This document shows positions 55,272 through 63,808 of a stretch of DNA of 64,000 nt, piece by piece (within the stretch, counting starts at the first letter, position 1; every line of letters starts with the position of its first letter). Origin of the DNA: Mycolicibacterium senegalense (lineage in GTDB: Bacteria > Actinomycetota > Actinomycetes > Mycobacteriales > Mycobacteriaceae); assembly GCF_019645875.1 (NCBI RefSeq), contig NZ_CP081000.1, forward strand, positions 2,976,001-3,040,000, given 5' to 3'. Both the position numbers and the translations under genes were made by a program. Below the pieces are notes generated by a model. It worked only from the letters and a program-made list of their open reading frames with translations, did not search any database and was not told where the DNA came from.

Positions 55272-56272
55272 CCGGTGCTCGTACGTACAACCAGACCCAT
55301 GTGCCCCGCCGTCATGACGGCCGACGGCGCATCACGATCTATTGGACCTGGAGCTATCCGTGGGAGGCGCAGCGCAGTCCGGCCGCGCTGGAGAACCGGT
55401 TCTCCACGATGACCGAGGTGCGCAACGCGCTGTGGCCGGCCTACGAAACACCCGACTACAGCGAGGCCTCCTTTCTGCAGGGCATCGCCGGCACGCTGGA
55501 GTTGTTTCACCGTTCCACCCTGGCCTTCCAGGAATTGGCGGGCGAGGTCACCGGACACCCGGTGGCCGTGTTCCAGCGGATCGATCAGGCCGGCTACCGC
55601 CTCCCGATCGATGAACGGGTACTCGATGACTGCGACACCTTGATGGTGTTCGGCCTCGACCACATCCTGTCGCAGCAGGAGGCTGACCTGGCCGAAGTCA
55701 CGGCCATCCGGCGCTGGCTGCAGCGGGAAGGCACCTGTCTGCTACTGGCGCCCCATCACGACGTGGGTGACACCGACGACTATGCCCGGCGACAGGTCGA
55801 GTATCTGCACCACGGCGATCCGCTGGTGCCGCGGCAACAACGCTTCGGGCAGTACACCCGCTCGCTGATGGCGGCACTGGACGTACCGGTGCACAACACC
55901 TGGGGCTTGCGGCCGGCAGTCGTGACGGGCACCACCGAGATCGCCCCGCTGACGACGGTGCGCGATCTGGATTCCCTCGGACTGCTCACCGATGTCACGA
56001 CGTTCAATTTCCATCCCCACCTGCCGCACTACGAGCTGGCCGCGCCGGAGAGCGAGGCTTTGCGGGTACTGGGTCGTCAACTGGTCGATCCGTCCCGGCC
56101 GCATCCGTTCACCGAGGCGGGTAATACCGCGTTCAACGCGCTGATCTGGATGCCGCCCAGTGGTGATCGGGCCGGCGACATCGTCCTGGTCGATTCCACG
56201 AATTTCACGACGCTGTTCGGCGGCACCGACAGCCTCAGGCAGTTCTGGAACAACCTGGCGACCATGCGGTGA
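55268..56272 (+). CDS. Unknown protein, third gene of the DyP cassette
   Basis: This 334-residue soluble protein starts at ATG 55268, overlapping the DyP stop. Blocks are RRRITIYWTWSYPWEAQRSP, TLMVFGLDHILSQQEADLAE, CLLLAPHHDVGDTDDYARRQ and LVDSTNFTTLFGGTDSLRQF. Histidine/aspartate clusters (HHDVGDTDD, HHGD, FHPHLPHYE) could bind a metal, and the alternating strands suggest an alpha/beta fold. No named family is recognised. Coupling to DyP implies the two work together, for example supplying or using the peroxidase substrate. Confidence 0.75.
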   Translation: MTGARTYNQTHVPRRHDGRRRITIYWTWSYPWEAQRSPAALENRFSTMTEVRNALWPAYETPDYSEASFLQGIAGTLELFHRSTLAFQELAGEVTGHPVAVFQRIDQAGYRLPIDERVLDDCDTLMVFGLDHILSQQEADLAEVTAIRRWLQREGTCLLLAPHHDVGDTDDYARRQVEYLHHGDPLVPRQQRFGQYTRSLMAALDVPVHNTWGLRPAVVTGTTEIAPLTTVRDLDSLGLLTDVTTFNFHPHLPHYELAAPESEALRVLGRQLVDPSRPHPFTEAGNTAFNALIWMPPSGDRAGDIVLVDSTNFTTLFGGTDSLRQFWNNLATMR

Positions 56273-56282
56273 TTGGCTTCCG

Positions 56283-57311
56283 CTAGGGCATCGCCGCGAG
56301 CAGCCAGCCGCTGATGGGATCAGACGGAGGCGCGGGGGCCGGGGCCGGCGCAGGTGCCGGGACCAGAGCGGGCGCCGGCGCGGATCCAGGCGAAGCGAGA
56401 GCGGGTCCCGGAGACGGATCTGCGGCAACGTGGGCCTCGGCGCCGGGCAGGTGCGCCTGCACCGCCGGCAGGTGCGCGGCATTGACGGTGGCCGACTGCT
56501 GCATCGGCACGGCGGGCACTGCCGGCGCCTGCGCCGGGGCGGCCGCCGGAATCATCGGAATCGGTTGTGCTGCAGGGGTTTCCGCCACCGCGACGGTCTG
56601 GACCGAGACTGTGGGCTGGGTGGTTTCCGCGGGCAGTTCGGCCACCTGTTCGGCCGGTTGCGCAATCGCCGCGCGGTCGGCGCGCTCAGCGACGGGGACG
56701 TCTTCGGGCCGCGCTACCGATCGGCTCTCTTCGCGCGGTGAGACGACGGTGACCAGTTGCGGCTCGGCAGCCGCGTTGACATCGGTATCGACGGCGGCGG
56801 GGACCGGTACGGGGTCGACGTGCTGCGAGCCCACGGTCATCAACCCGGTGGCGATCGCCGCGACAGCCGCGGCCGCGGCCCGCACCGCGGGGTACCGACG
56901 AGGCGCCGGGGCGCGGACCGCGGCAGGCCTGGGCGTCCTGACCACGGCATTGGTCGCGACAGCGAGGGCGGCAGCGCAGGCGCCCCGCACAGCGGCCTCG
57001 GTCCCGAAATCGTCGGGAACGATGCGTACGTCGTCGAACCCGGCGGCAGCCAGCAGATCGAGGAGTTGGCCGAGGGATTCGTCGGCGTCGGCGCCGGCAG
57101 CGGACACTCCGATCGAGGCCACATCCTGGCCGCTGGAAGCGGCGATGGCCTGAGCGCTGCGGGCAGCAGCGGTGGCCCGGACCGCCAGTTGGTCAGTGGC
57201 ATCCACCTCGAAGGCGTCGTCATCGAGCGTGGTGTCCCCCGCGCCGCGGCCGTCGACAAGTGCCCAGGCGATGCCGTGCGAAGTCACCGACAGCCCCAGC
57301 ACCGTCTTCAC
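56283..57311 (-). CDS. DUF7159-type mycobacterial protein with Pro/Ala-rich tail
   Basis: From GTG 57311 the protein has 342 residues. The N-terminal domain (about 1-125) begins VKTVLGLSVTSHGIAWALVD, a strand pattern reminiscent of actin/hexokinase-like folds and typical of a mycobacterial family now called DUF7159. A hydrophobic segment (about 145-165; AVRAAAAAVAAIATGLMTVG) may cross the membrane. The rest is long, Ala/Pro/Val-rich and low-complexity, ending in an alternating Ala-Pro run, so it probably spans the wall. Function unknown. Its stop is 10 bases from the convergent DyP-cassette stop. Confidence 0.75.
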   Translation of the reverse strand: MKTVLGLSVTSHGIAWALVDGRGAGDTTLDDDAFEVDATDQLAVRATAAARSAQAIAASSGQDVASIGVSAAGADADESLGQLLDLLAAAGFDDVRIVPDDFGTEAAVRGACAAALAVATNAVVRTPRPAAVRAPAPRRYPAVRAAAAAVAAIATGLMTVGSQHVDPVPVPAAVDTDVNAAAEPQLVTVVSPREESRSVARPEDVPVAERADRAAIAQPAEQVAELPAETTQPTVSVQTVAVAETPAAQPIPMIPAAAPAQAPAVPAVPMQQSATVNAAHLPAVQAHLPGAEAHVAADPSPGPALASPGSAPAPALVPAPAPAPAPAPPSDPISGWLLAAMP

Positions 57312-57416
57312 CCTGCGTCCTCGATTCCCGTCGTGTGGCTGAGACCCGACCGCGACGAGCGTAAATCGCGCGGCAGTTATCGGCATCCGGTGGGAGAAAT
57401 CGGTAACCGCATGGGC

Positions 57417-57435
57417 ACCCAGAGTTCATCTGGGT
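57417..57435 (-). terminator. Hairpin at the end of the NTF2-like gene
   Basis: ACCCAGA (57417-57423) and TCTGGGT (57429-57435) form a perfect 7-bp stem with a 5-base loop. It begins at the last base of the NTF2-like stop codon on the minus strand. No T-run follows, which is common for mycobacterial terminators, so this is a moderate call. Confidence 0.5.
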
Positions 57436-57935
57436 CAGGTCGAGGGCCGGCCTGCCACGCCGGTGGTCAACAGCCGGTGCGCTGCCGGGTCGCCGTTGAG
57501 CAGGCGGCTGGTCCGCCGGGTGATCTGCCAGCGCCCGGCCGCGCGAGCCAGTTCGAAATGGTTGGCCGTGGCCCGCCACACGACGTATTCACTGGAACCG
57601 TTTGGGGTTTCGCGGCGGACGAGCACCAGGGACTCGCAGACCGCCACAGCTGTGTCAGCGTCCACCGTGATCACGGCCGGGCCGAGGAAGTGGCTGCAAC
57701 CCGAGGCCACCAGGTCACGGTGCGACGCCGAACTGACCATCGCGTGGACGTCCGCGCGGCTGGCCATCGTCCAGCCCTCGACCTCGTAGCGGCCGTCGGT
57801 CGCCCACAGCGCGGCGGCACCGTCCGCGTCGGCCGCGTCGACGTGGGGACCGTACGACGCGATCAAGCGGGCGATGTCGCGTTCGTCCTCGAGCCGGCGC
57901 AGCCGAGCCTCAAGCGCAGCCGTGTCGGATATCAT
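57435..57935 (-). CDS. NTF2-like (SnoaL-fold) protein coupled to an SDR
   Basis: From ATG 57935, overlapping the SDR stop as ATGA, this is a 166-residue single-domain SnoaL-like protein: ALEARLRRLEDERDIARLIA, HVDAADADGAAALWATDGRY and the strand block SSEYVVWRATANHFELA. Members act as hydratases, isomerases or hydroxylating dioxygenase-like enzymes on aromatic or steroid substrates. Upstream in-frame residues to 58223 lie inside the SDR and are not used. A terminator hairpin follows. Confidence 0.84.
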   Translation of the reverse strand: MISDTAALEARLRRLEDERDIARLIASYGPHVDAADADGAAALWATDGRYEVEGWTMASRADVHAMVSSASHRDLVASGCSHFLGPAVITVDADTAVAVCESLVLVRRETPNGSSEYVVWRATANHFELARAAGRWQITRRTSRLLNGDPAAHRLLTTGVAGRPST

Positions 57936-58732
57936 TGCGGTGTACGCTGATTGATCAGGTTGCGGATGGCCGCGTCGGACTTGAGCACCACCTGTGCGCG
58001 GTCGGGCGCGCTGTTCATCTCGGCTCGTTCGGCGTTGCCGCCGGCCACGTGGACCGGCCCCGCACCCAGATGGTCCAGCCCCTCGCGGGCGACTTCTGCC
58101 GGATCGTTGATCCGCATTCCGGGTGCCTCGAAGTTCAGCCCGGCTCGCTCCATCGCCGGGGTGCGAGTCACCCCGAGCACGAGCTCCAGTACGTCGACGT
58201 TGTCGTCCCGCAATTCCAGCCACAGGCTTTCGGCGAACAGCCGACCGTACGCCTTGACGCCGCCGTAGACCGTGTGGCGCATCGATCCGGCGTAGCCGGC
58301 CAGCGATCCCACCAGCAGGATGCCGCCGCGGCCTCGTACGGCCATCGGCCGGCCGAAATGCTGCACGAGTTCCATCATCCTGGTGACGTTGAGCTCGACG
58401 ACCTTCTGGAATTCGGCCAGCGGTGCGTCCAGGAACCGTTCACTGCAGGTGTTTGCCCCGGCGTTGTAGATCAGTAGGCCGACCTCCAGGTCGGCCGTCG
58501 CCTCGGAGATCTGTGCGGTCGACGCGCCGTCCACCAGATCCACGGCCAGCGTGCGCACCTGCACACCGAGCTTCCGGCAGAGCTGCGCGGTCGCTTCCAG
58601 CGGCCCGGGTTTGCGCGCCAGCAGGACCAGGTTGAACCCGTCTTCGGCCAACATGCGGGCGAATTCTGCGCCGACCCCCTCGGAGCCGCCGGCGATCACG
58701 GCCCACGGGCCGTATTTGGCAAGGTCGGTCAT
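57932..58732 (-). CDS. SDR-family oxidoreductase
   Basis: From ATG 58732 this is a 266-residue SDR with the cofactor loop AVIAGGSEGVGAEFARMLAE, IYNAGANT and the active-site Tyr in HTVYGGVKAYGRLF (Tyr-x3-Lys). The GGSEGVG form resembles the 17-beta-hydroxysteroid-dehydrogenase-like or DltE-type SDRs. It is cotranscribed with the NTF2-like gene and is divergent, with 60 bases between starts, from a second SDR followed by an MFS transporter. Together these look like an uptake-and-oxidation module for one alicyclic or aromatic compound. Confidence 0.86.
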   Translation of the reverse strand: MTDLAKYGPWAVIAGGSEGVGAEFARMLAEDGFNLVLLARKPGPLEATAQLCRKLGVQVRTLAVDLVDGASTAQISEATADLEVGLLIYNAGANTCSERFLDAPLAEFQKVVELNVTRMMELVQHFGRPMAVRGRGGILLVGSLAGYAGSMRHTVYGGVKAYGRLFAESLWLELRDDNVDVLELVLGVTRTPAMERAGLNFEAPGMRINDPAEVAREGLDHLGAGPVHVAGGNAERAEMNSAPDRAQVVLKSDAAIRNLINQRTPQ

Positions 58733-58761
58733 GCTCCGGATGCTATCTTTGGCCGCCGAAC

Positions 58762-58779
58762 CGGCCCACGATCGGGCCG
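58762..58779. promoter_or_regulatory. Inverted repeat in the divergent SDR promoter region
   Basis: CGGCCC (58762-58767) and GGGCCG (58774-58779) are perfect 6-bp arms around ACGATC. The site is centred in the 60-base gap between two divergent SDR genes and ends one base before the AAGGAGG ribosome site at 58781-58787, so it could be an operator for both promoters or a leader hairpin. No regulator gene is adjacent. Confidence 0.4.
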
Positions 58780-58792
58780 CAAGGAGGCGATC

Positions 58793-59647
58793 ATCGGCAC
58801 ATACGCGGTTACCGGATCCGCATCCGGTATGGGGTTGCAGGCCGCCGAGCGGCTGCGGGCCCTCGGGCACACCGTGATCGGCGTCGACCTCAAGTCCGGT
58901 GATGTGGTGGCCGATCTGTCGACCCCGGCGGGACGGCGGACCGCTGCCGACGGCGTGCTGGCGGCCTGTGACGGAGTGCTCGACGGGGCGGTGCTGGCGG
59001 CCGGGCTGGGCCCGGGGGCCGGCGCTGACCGGAACCGATTGATCGCCGAGGTCAACTTTCTCGGTGTGGTGGAGCTCCTTGAAGCCTGGCGACCGGCTCT
59101 GGCCAATGCGGACCGCGCCAAAGTCGTTGTGATCTCCAGCAACTCGACAACGACCGTACCGATCGTCCCCCGACGGACGGTTCGGGCGTTGTTGGCCCGC
59201 GATACCGACAAAGCGGTGCGCTCGGTGCGCCTGCTGGGCCGCAACGGATCGGCCATCATGTACGCGGCCTCCAAGATCGCTGTCAGCCGCTGGCTACGGG
59301 TCAACGCGGTCACCGCGGCCTGGGCGGGCGCCGGGATCCGGCTCAACGCATTGGCTCCGGGCGCGATCATGACCCCGTTGCTACAAGCCCAACTCGCCGA
59401 TCCCCGGGAGGGCCGGGCCGTACGGTCCTTCCCGGTGCCGATCGGCGGGTACGGCGATGCCGGTCATCTCGCCGACTGGATCTGTTTCATGCTGTCGGAT
59501 TCGGCCGATTTCCTTTGCGGCAGCGTGGTGTTCGTCGACGGGGGCTCCGACGCTTTCTTCCGCCCCGGGGATTGGCCCAAGGCCGTGCCGGCGCGCCGCC
59601 TGCCGCGGTATCTGTGGCGGTTCGCACGCGGCGTGCGCCATGGGTGA
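58793..59647 (+). CDS. SDR-family oxidoreductase, probable non-canonical ATC start
   Basis: The conserved SDR cofactor motif AVTGSASGMG lies upstream of the first in-frame ATG (58829). No ATG, GTG or TTG occurs in frame between there and well inside the divergent gene. The reading from ATC 58793 gives IGTYAVTGSASGMG, exactly where an SDR should begin, with a perfect AAGGAGG at 58781-58787, five bases upstream. I therefore propose initiation at ATC (284 residues), or a recent ATG-to-ATC change. The active site YAASKIAVSRW is intact. It overlaps the MFS gene by 8 bases. Confidence 0.72.
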   Translation: MGTYAVTGSASGMGLQAAERLRALGHTVIGVDLKSGDVVADLSTPAGRRTAADGVLAACDGVLDGAVLAAGLGPGAGADRNRLIAEVNFLGVVELLEAWRPALANADRAKVVVISSNSTTTVPIVPRRTVRALLARDTDKAVRSVRLLGRNGSAIMYAASKIAVSRWLRVNAVTAAWAGAGIRLNALAPGAIMTPLLQAQLADPREGRAVRSFPVPIGGYGDAGHLADWICFMLSDSADFLCGSVVFVDGGSDAFFRPGDWPKAVPARRLPRYLWRFARGVRHG

Positions 59648-60899
59648 CGACGTACACGGACCCCGCCGGGCCTGGGCCGCGGTGGCGTTGCTGGCGCTGG
59701 TCGGCACCCTCAACTATGTCGACCGGTTCCTGCCCTCGGTGCTGGCCGAGCCCATCAAACACGACCTGGCCCTGTCGGACACCGCGATCGGGGTGATCAA
59801 CGGGTTCGGTTTCCTGATCGTGTACGCGGTGCTCGGCATCGCGGTGGCCAGGCTCGCCGACCGCGGGACGTATGGCGCGGTGGTGGCGGCCTGCCTGACG
59901 CTGTGGGGCACCATGACCATGCTCGGCGGCGCCGTGCAGTCGGGGTTTCAGCTCGCCCTCACCAGGGTGGGTGTCGCGGTCGGCGAGGCGGGCAGCACTC
60001 CGGCTGCCCACGCATACGTGGCGCGCAACTTCGCCCCGCAACGTCGGGCGGCGCCGCTGGCGGTGCTCACCTTCGCGATCCCACTCGCCAGTGCTGCCAG
60101 CCTGATCGGCGGCGGGTTGCTGGCCGACAATCTCGGCTGGCGAACGGCTTTCGTGGTGATGGGCGCGGTCAGCGTCGTGTTCGCCCCGCTGGTGCTGGTG
60201 CTGGTCGGGGTTCGGCAATCGCTGCCGGTGGCACCGCCCCAGGAACATGACACGCAGGTCAAGTGGTGGGCGCTGATGCGCAAGCGCAGCTTTTTGGCGC
60301 TGGTCGGCGGTACCGCGTTCATCGCGGCGGCGGGCTACTCACTGACCACGTTCACCCCGGCCTTCCTGATGCGCACGCGGTCCATGACACTGAGCGAGGT
60401 CGGGTGGGAGTACGGCCTGGCCACCGGGATCGCGGGCGTCCTCGGACTGCTGATCGTCGGCCGGCTGGCAGACCGGCTGGCTGTGCGCGACCCACGGTGG
60501 CTGATGTGGATCGTGGTGCTGACCACCGGCCTGCTGCTACCGGCGTCGGTGTTGGCCTTCACCGTCGAGAGCCGGGTGGCGTGCGTCTGGTTCCTGGCGC
60601 TCAGCTACATCATCGGCACGTCGTACCTGGCGCCGTCGATCGCGGCCATCCAGCGCCTGGTGGTTCCGCACCAGCGGGCCACGGCGTCGGCCATCTTCCT
60701 GTTCTTCAATGCCACCCTGGGCGCTGTCGGCCCCTTCGTCACCGGCCTGATCAGCGACACGCTCACCCCCGATCTCGGTGCGCACGCGCTGGGCCGGTCC
60801 CTGCTGATCCTGGTACCCGCCCTGCAACTGGCCGCCATGGGCTGCTACCTGGTGGCCACCCGCTGGTTCCGCGACGACATCGTCGAGGCGGAGGTGTAG
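59640..60899 (+). CDS. MFS transporter (Spinster-like)
   Basis: This 419-residue protein has twelve predicted membrane helices. The N-terminal part (LNYVDRFLPSVLAEPIKHDL, then ARLADRGTYG) carries the MFS A-motif region and resembles the Spinster/hexuronate type group of organic-acid or lipid transporters. ATG 59640 lies 8 bases inside the SDR gene, so translation is coupled and it probably imports or exports the SDR substrate. Its 3' end overlaps the convergent DUF4267-like gene by 55 bases. Confidence 0.85.
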   Translation: MGDDVHGPRRAWAAVALLALVGTLNYVDRFLPSVLAEPIKHDLALSDTAIGVINGFGFLIVYAVLGIAVARLADRGTYGAVVAACLTLWGTMTMLGGAVQSGFQLALTRVGVAVGEAGSTPAAHAYVARNFAPQRRAAPLAVLTFAIPLASAASLIGGGLLADNLGWRTAFVVMGAVSVVFAPLVLVLVGVRQSLPVAPPQEHDTQVKWWALMRKRSFLALVGGTAFIAAAGYSLTTFTPAFLMRTRSMTLSEVGWEYGLATGIAGVLGLLIVGRLADRLAVRDPRWLMWIVVLTTGLLLPASVLAFTVESRVACVWFLALSYIIGTSYLAPSIAAIQRLVVPHQRATASAIFLFFNATLGAVGPFVTGLISDTLTPDLGAHALGRSLLILVPALQLAAMGCYLVATRWFRDDIVEAEV

Positions 60900-61261
60900 G
60901 GGCGCCTCGCACCCCACAGCCCTACCGCGATACCGACCACGGCACCCCCGAGGCCGATGACCTGCTGTGAACGCGGCAGCTGGTCGTGCACCGCCAAGCC
61001 ACCCAGCAGGTCAGCGGCGTCAGCACCGCCGGAGGCCAGGAACCAGCCGCGGGTGTCCTTGCCGCGCAATCCCGCCGCCAGCAACAACCCGCCGATCAGC
61101 GCGTCGCGGTAGCCCATCGACCGCCACATCAGTTGTGCGGTGGCGTCAGGTGTTTCCCGTCCACCCCACCAGCGGTCCGCCCGCTTCGGATCGATGAGAA
61201 ACGAGACACCCGACGCGAATCGGATGGCGCCGGCGGCCAGCGCGGCCCGGTCGATCGACAT
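60845..61261 (-). CDS. DUF4267-like small membrane protein
   Basis: From ATG 61261 this 138-residue protein has about four hydrophobic segments ([64 protein letters not shown]), the usual layout of DUF4267 membrane proteins. The upstream frame to 61408 overlaps the aceAb promoter and is rejected. It is divergent from aceAb, with 120 bases between starts, and overlaps the convergent MFS gene at its 3' end. Function unknown. Confidence 0.74.
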   Translation of the reverse strand: MSIDRAALAAGAIRFASGVSFLIDPKRADRWWGGRETPDATAQLMWRSMGYRDALIGGLLLAAGLRGKDTRGWFLASGGADAADLLGGLAVHDQLPRSQQVIGLGGAVVGIAVGLWGARRPYTSASTMSSRNQRVATR

Positions 61262-61312
61262 GCGGTGCAGCCTAGAACCCGCGCGCCGCCCGCATTCGGA
61301 AGTCCTGAGAAA

Positions 61313-61360
61313 TCTCCCAACCGGCTCCGGCGCCACGACTTGCCAGCAATGATTGGGAGA
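61313..61360. promoter_or_regulatory. Inverted repeat in the aceAb promoter region
   Basis: TCTCCCAA (61313-61320) and TTGGGAGA (61353-61360) are perfect 8-bp arms separated by 32 bases, spanning the upstream region of the isocitrate lyase gene, whose AGGAG lies at 61370-61374. The spacing of about four helical turns centre to centre would suit two DNA-bound half-sites or a looping regulator. Regulators known for mycobacterial icl genes use other motifs, so the protein is unknown. Confidence 0.4.
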
Positions 61361-61381
61361 CCCGAGTTCAGGAGCGCACAC

Positions 61382-63664
61382 ATGGCCACTATCGAAGCCA
61401 ACGCACAAATCAACTCGTCATTCGAGAGCGACGTGGAGGCCACCCAGGCCTATATCGACAGTCCCCGCTTCGCGGGCATCACCCGGCTGTACTCGGCCCG
61501 GCAGGTCGCCGAGCAGCGCGGCACGATCCCCTCGGATTATCCGGTGGCCCGTGAGGCCGCCACGGATTTCTTTCTGTATCTTCGCGATCTGTTCGCCCAG
61601 AAGCAGAGCATCACCACCTTCGGGCCGTACTCGCCGGGGCAGGCCGTGGTGATGAAACGGATGGGGATCAGAGGGATCTACCTCGGTGGGTGGGCCACCT
61701 CGGCCAAGGGTTCGATCAGTGAGGATCCCGGGCCCGACCTGGCCAGCTACCCGCTGAGCCAGGTGCCCGACGAGGCGGCCGGGCTGGTGCGGGCGTTGCT
61801 GACCGCCGACCGCAATCAGCAGTACCTGCGGCTACGGATGACCCCCGAACAGCAAGCCGCGACACCGGCGGTCGACTACCGGCCGTTCATCATCGCCGAC
61901 GCCGACACCGGCCACGGCGGTGATCCGCACGTCCGCAACCTGATCCGCCGTTTCGTCGAGTCCGGCGTCCCGGGCTATCACATCGAGGATCAGCGGCCCG
62001 GCACCAAGAAGTGCGGCCACCAGGGCGGCAAGGTGTTGGTCCCCTCGGATGAGCAGATCAAGCGGCTCAACACCGCGCGGTTCCAGCTCGACATCATGCG
62101 GGTGCCGGGCATCATCGTGGCGCGCACCGACGCCGAGGCGGCCAACCTGATCGACAGCCGCGCCGATGAGCGGGACCAGCCGTTCCTGCTGGGAGCGACC
62201 AACCTGTCGGTGCCGACGTACAAGTCGTGTTTTCTGGCGATGGTGCGCCGGTTCTACAACCAGGGCGTCACCGAGCTCAACGGGCACCTGCTCTACGCGC
62301 TTCCCGAGGGCGAGTACGCCACCGCCGAGGCCTGGCTGGAGCGGCAGGGCATCACGGCCACAATCGACGAGGCCGCCAAGAGCCACCGGCCCGGCGACTC
62401 GGTGGATGCCTTGTTCGACAAGGTCGAGTCGGCGTTCGTCGAGGCCTGGCAGAACGACGCCGGCCTGAACACCTACGGGGAGGCAGTTGCCGAGCTTCTG
62501 GAGTTCCGGGAACGCGAGGGCGAACCTGCCGCGATGAGCGCAGCCGAATGGCGCGACTTCGCCGCTCGCGCATCGCTGTACACGGCCCAGGAGAAGGCGC
62601 ATGAGTTGGGTGCCGATGTGGCATGGGACTGTGAGCGGGTCAAGACTCCGGAGGGTTACTACCAGGTGCGCGGCGGGATCCCGTATGCGATCGCGAAGTC
62701 GCTGGCGGCCGCACCGTTCGCCGACATCCTGTGGATGGAGACCAAAACCGCGGATCTGGCCGATGCCAAGCAGTTCGCCGATGCCATCCACGCCGTGTAC
62801 CCGGACCAGATGCTGGCCTACAACCTTTCTCCGTCGTTCAACTGGGATACCACCGGCATGACCGATGACGAGATGCGAGCCTTCCCCGCCGAACTCGGCA
62901 AGATGGGGTTCGTCTTCAACTTCATCACCTATGGCGGCCACCAGGTCGACGGTGTGGCATGCGAGGAGTTCGCGACGTCGCTGCAGCAGGAGGGCATGCT
63001 GGCGCTGGCCCGGCTGCAACGCAAGATGCGGCTGGTCGAATCTCCCTACCGGACACCGCAAACCCTGGTCGGCGGCCCGCGCAGCGACGCCGCACTGGCC
63101 GCCTCCTCGGGCCGCACCGCCACCACCAAGGCGATGGGGGCGGGCTCCACACAGCATCAGCACCTGGTGCAGACCGAGGTGCCCAAGAAGCTGCTCGAGG
63201 AGTGGCTGGCGATGTGGGGCGACTACTACAAGATCGGCGAGACCCTGCGGGTGCAGCTTCGGCCGCGCCGCGCCGGATCCGACGTACTCGACCTCGGTAT
63301 CTACGGTGACGGCGAGGAGCCGCTGGCCAATGTTGTCGTCGACCCCATCAAAGACCGGCACGGCCGCAACATCCTGACCGTGCGCGATCAGAACACCTTC
63401 GCCGAGAAGCTGCGCAAGAAGCGCCTGATGGACCTGATCCACGTGTGGCTGATCCACCGGTTCAAGCCAGAGATCGTCTACTACGTGACACCCACGGAGG
63501 ACAACGTCTACCAGACCGAGAAGATGAAGGCGCACGGTCTGTTCAGCGATGTGTACCAGGAGGTCGGTGAGATCATCGTCGCCGACGTGAACCAGGCCCG
63601 CATCGACGAGCTGCTGGCACCGGATCGCGAGGCGCTCGGCCGGCTGATCCGCAAGGAGGACTGA
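61382..63664 (+). CDS. aceAb: Isocitrate lyase 2 (long form, ICL2)
   Basis: This 760-residue protein is the long isocitrate lyase of mycobacteria, which splits isocitrate to succinate and glyoxylate; it may also act as methylisocitrate lyase. The catalytic motif KKCGH has its Cys at residue 211, and YHIEDQRPG and the C-terminal barrel motifs are intact. The extra C-terminal domain (about 600-760) forms the GNAT-like module through which acetyl-CoA activates ICL2 in M. tuberculosis. Unlike the split aceAa/aceAb of M. tuberculosis H37Rv, this copy is uninterrupted. ATG 61382 follows AGGAG. Confidence 0.96.
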   Translation: MATIEANAQINSSFESDVEATQAYIDSPRFAGITRLYSARQVAEQRGTIPSDYPVAREAATDFFLYLRDLFAQKQSITTFGPYSPGQAVVMKRMGIRGIYLGGWATSAKGSISEDPGPDLASYPLSQVPDEAAGLVRALLTADRNQQYLRLRMTPEQQAATPAVDYRPFIIADADTGHGGDPHVRNLIRRFVESGVPGYHIEDQRPGTKKCGHQGGKVLVPSDEQIKRLNTARFQLDIMRVPGIIVARTDAEAANLIDSRADERDQPFLLGATNLSVPTYKSCFLAMVRRFYNQGVTELNGHLLYALPEGEYATAEAWLERQGITATIDEAAKSHRPGDSVDALFDKVESAFVEAWQNDAGLNTYGEAVAELLEFREREGEPAAMSAAEWRDFAARASLYTAQEKAHELGADVAWDCERVKTPEGYYQVRGGIPYAIAKSLAAAPFADILWMETKTADLADAKQFADAIHAVYPDQMLAYNLSPSFNWDTTGMTDDEMRAFPAELGKMGFVFNFITYGGHQVDGVACEEFATSLQQEGMLALARLQRKMRLVESPYRTPQTLVGGPRSDAALAASSGRTATTKAMGAGSTQHQHLVQTEVPKKLLEEWLAMWGDYYKIGETLRVQLRPRRAGSDVLDLGIYGDGEEPLANVVVDPIKDRHGRNILTVRDQNTFAEKLRKKRLMDLIHVWLIHRFKPEIVYYVTPTEDNVYQTEKMKAHGLFSDVYQEVGEIIVADVNQARIDELLAPDREALGRLIRKED

Positions 63665-63695
63665 GGTTTCGGCGGTGTTCGCGCCCGGCCGTACT

Positions 63696-63756
63696 GCGCC
63701 GGTTTCTACTGCAGGGTCGTGACCGACGAGGGCCAACAGCCCTCCGGTCGAAAACC
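63696..63756. repeat. Palindromic intergenic element, copy 2
   Basis: Bases 63696-63720 match 11697-11721 at 23 of 25 positions (GCGCCGGTTTCTAC, two differing bases, CAGGGTCGT). This copy also folds: GGTTT (63701-63705) with AAACC (63752-63756), GACCG (63721-63725) with CGGTC (63745-63749), and GAGGGC (63728-63733) with GCCCTC (63739-63744). It lies 31 bases after the aceAb stop and faces a convergent gene, so it probably serves as a terminator too. Two copies in 64 kb suggest a genome-wide small repeat family. Confidence 0.7.
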
Positions 63757-63808
63757 ACGCGGTCGTGGGCACCAGGCGTCGTTGGCTAGATGCTGCCCCA
63801 CAAGGGAA

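Noticed and set aside
60986..61381. N-terminal extension of aceAb
   Set aside because: It is antisense to the DUF4267-like gene and its promoter; ATG 61382 has AGGAG and matches known ICL2 N-termini.
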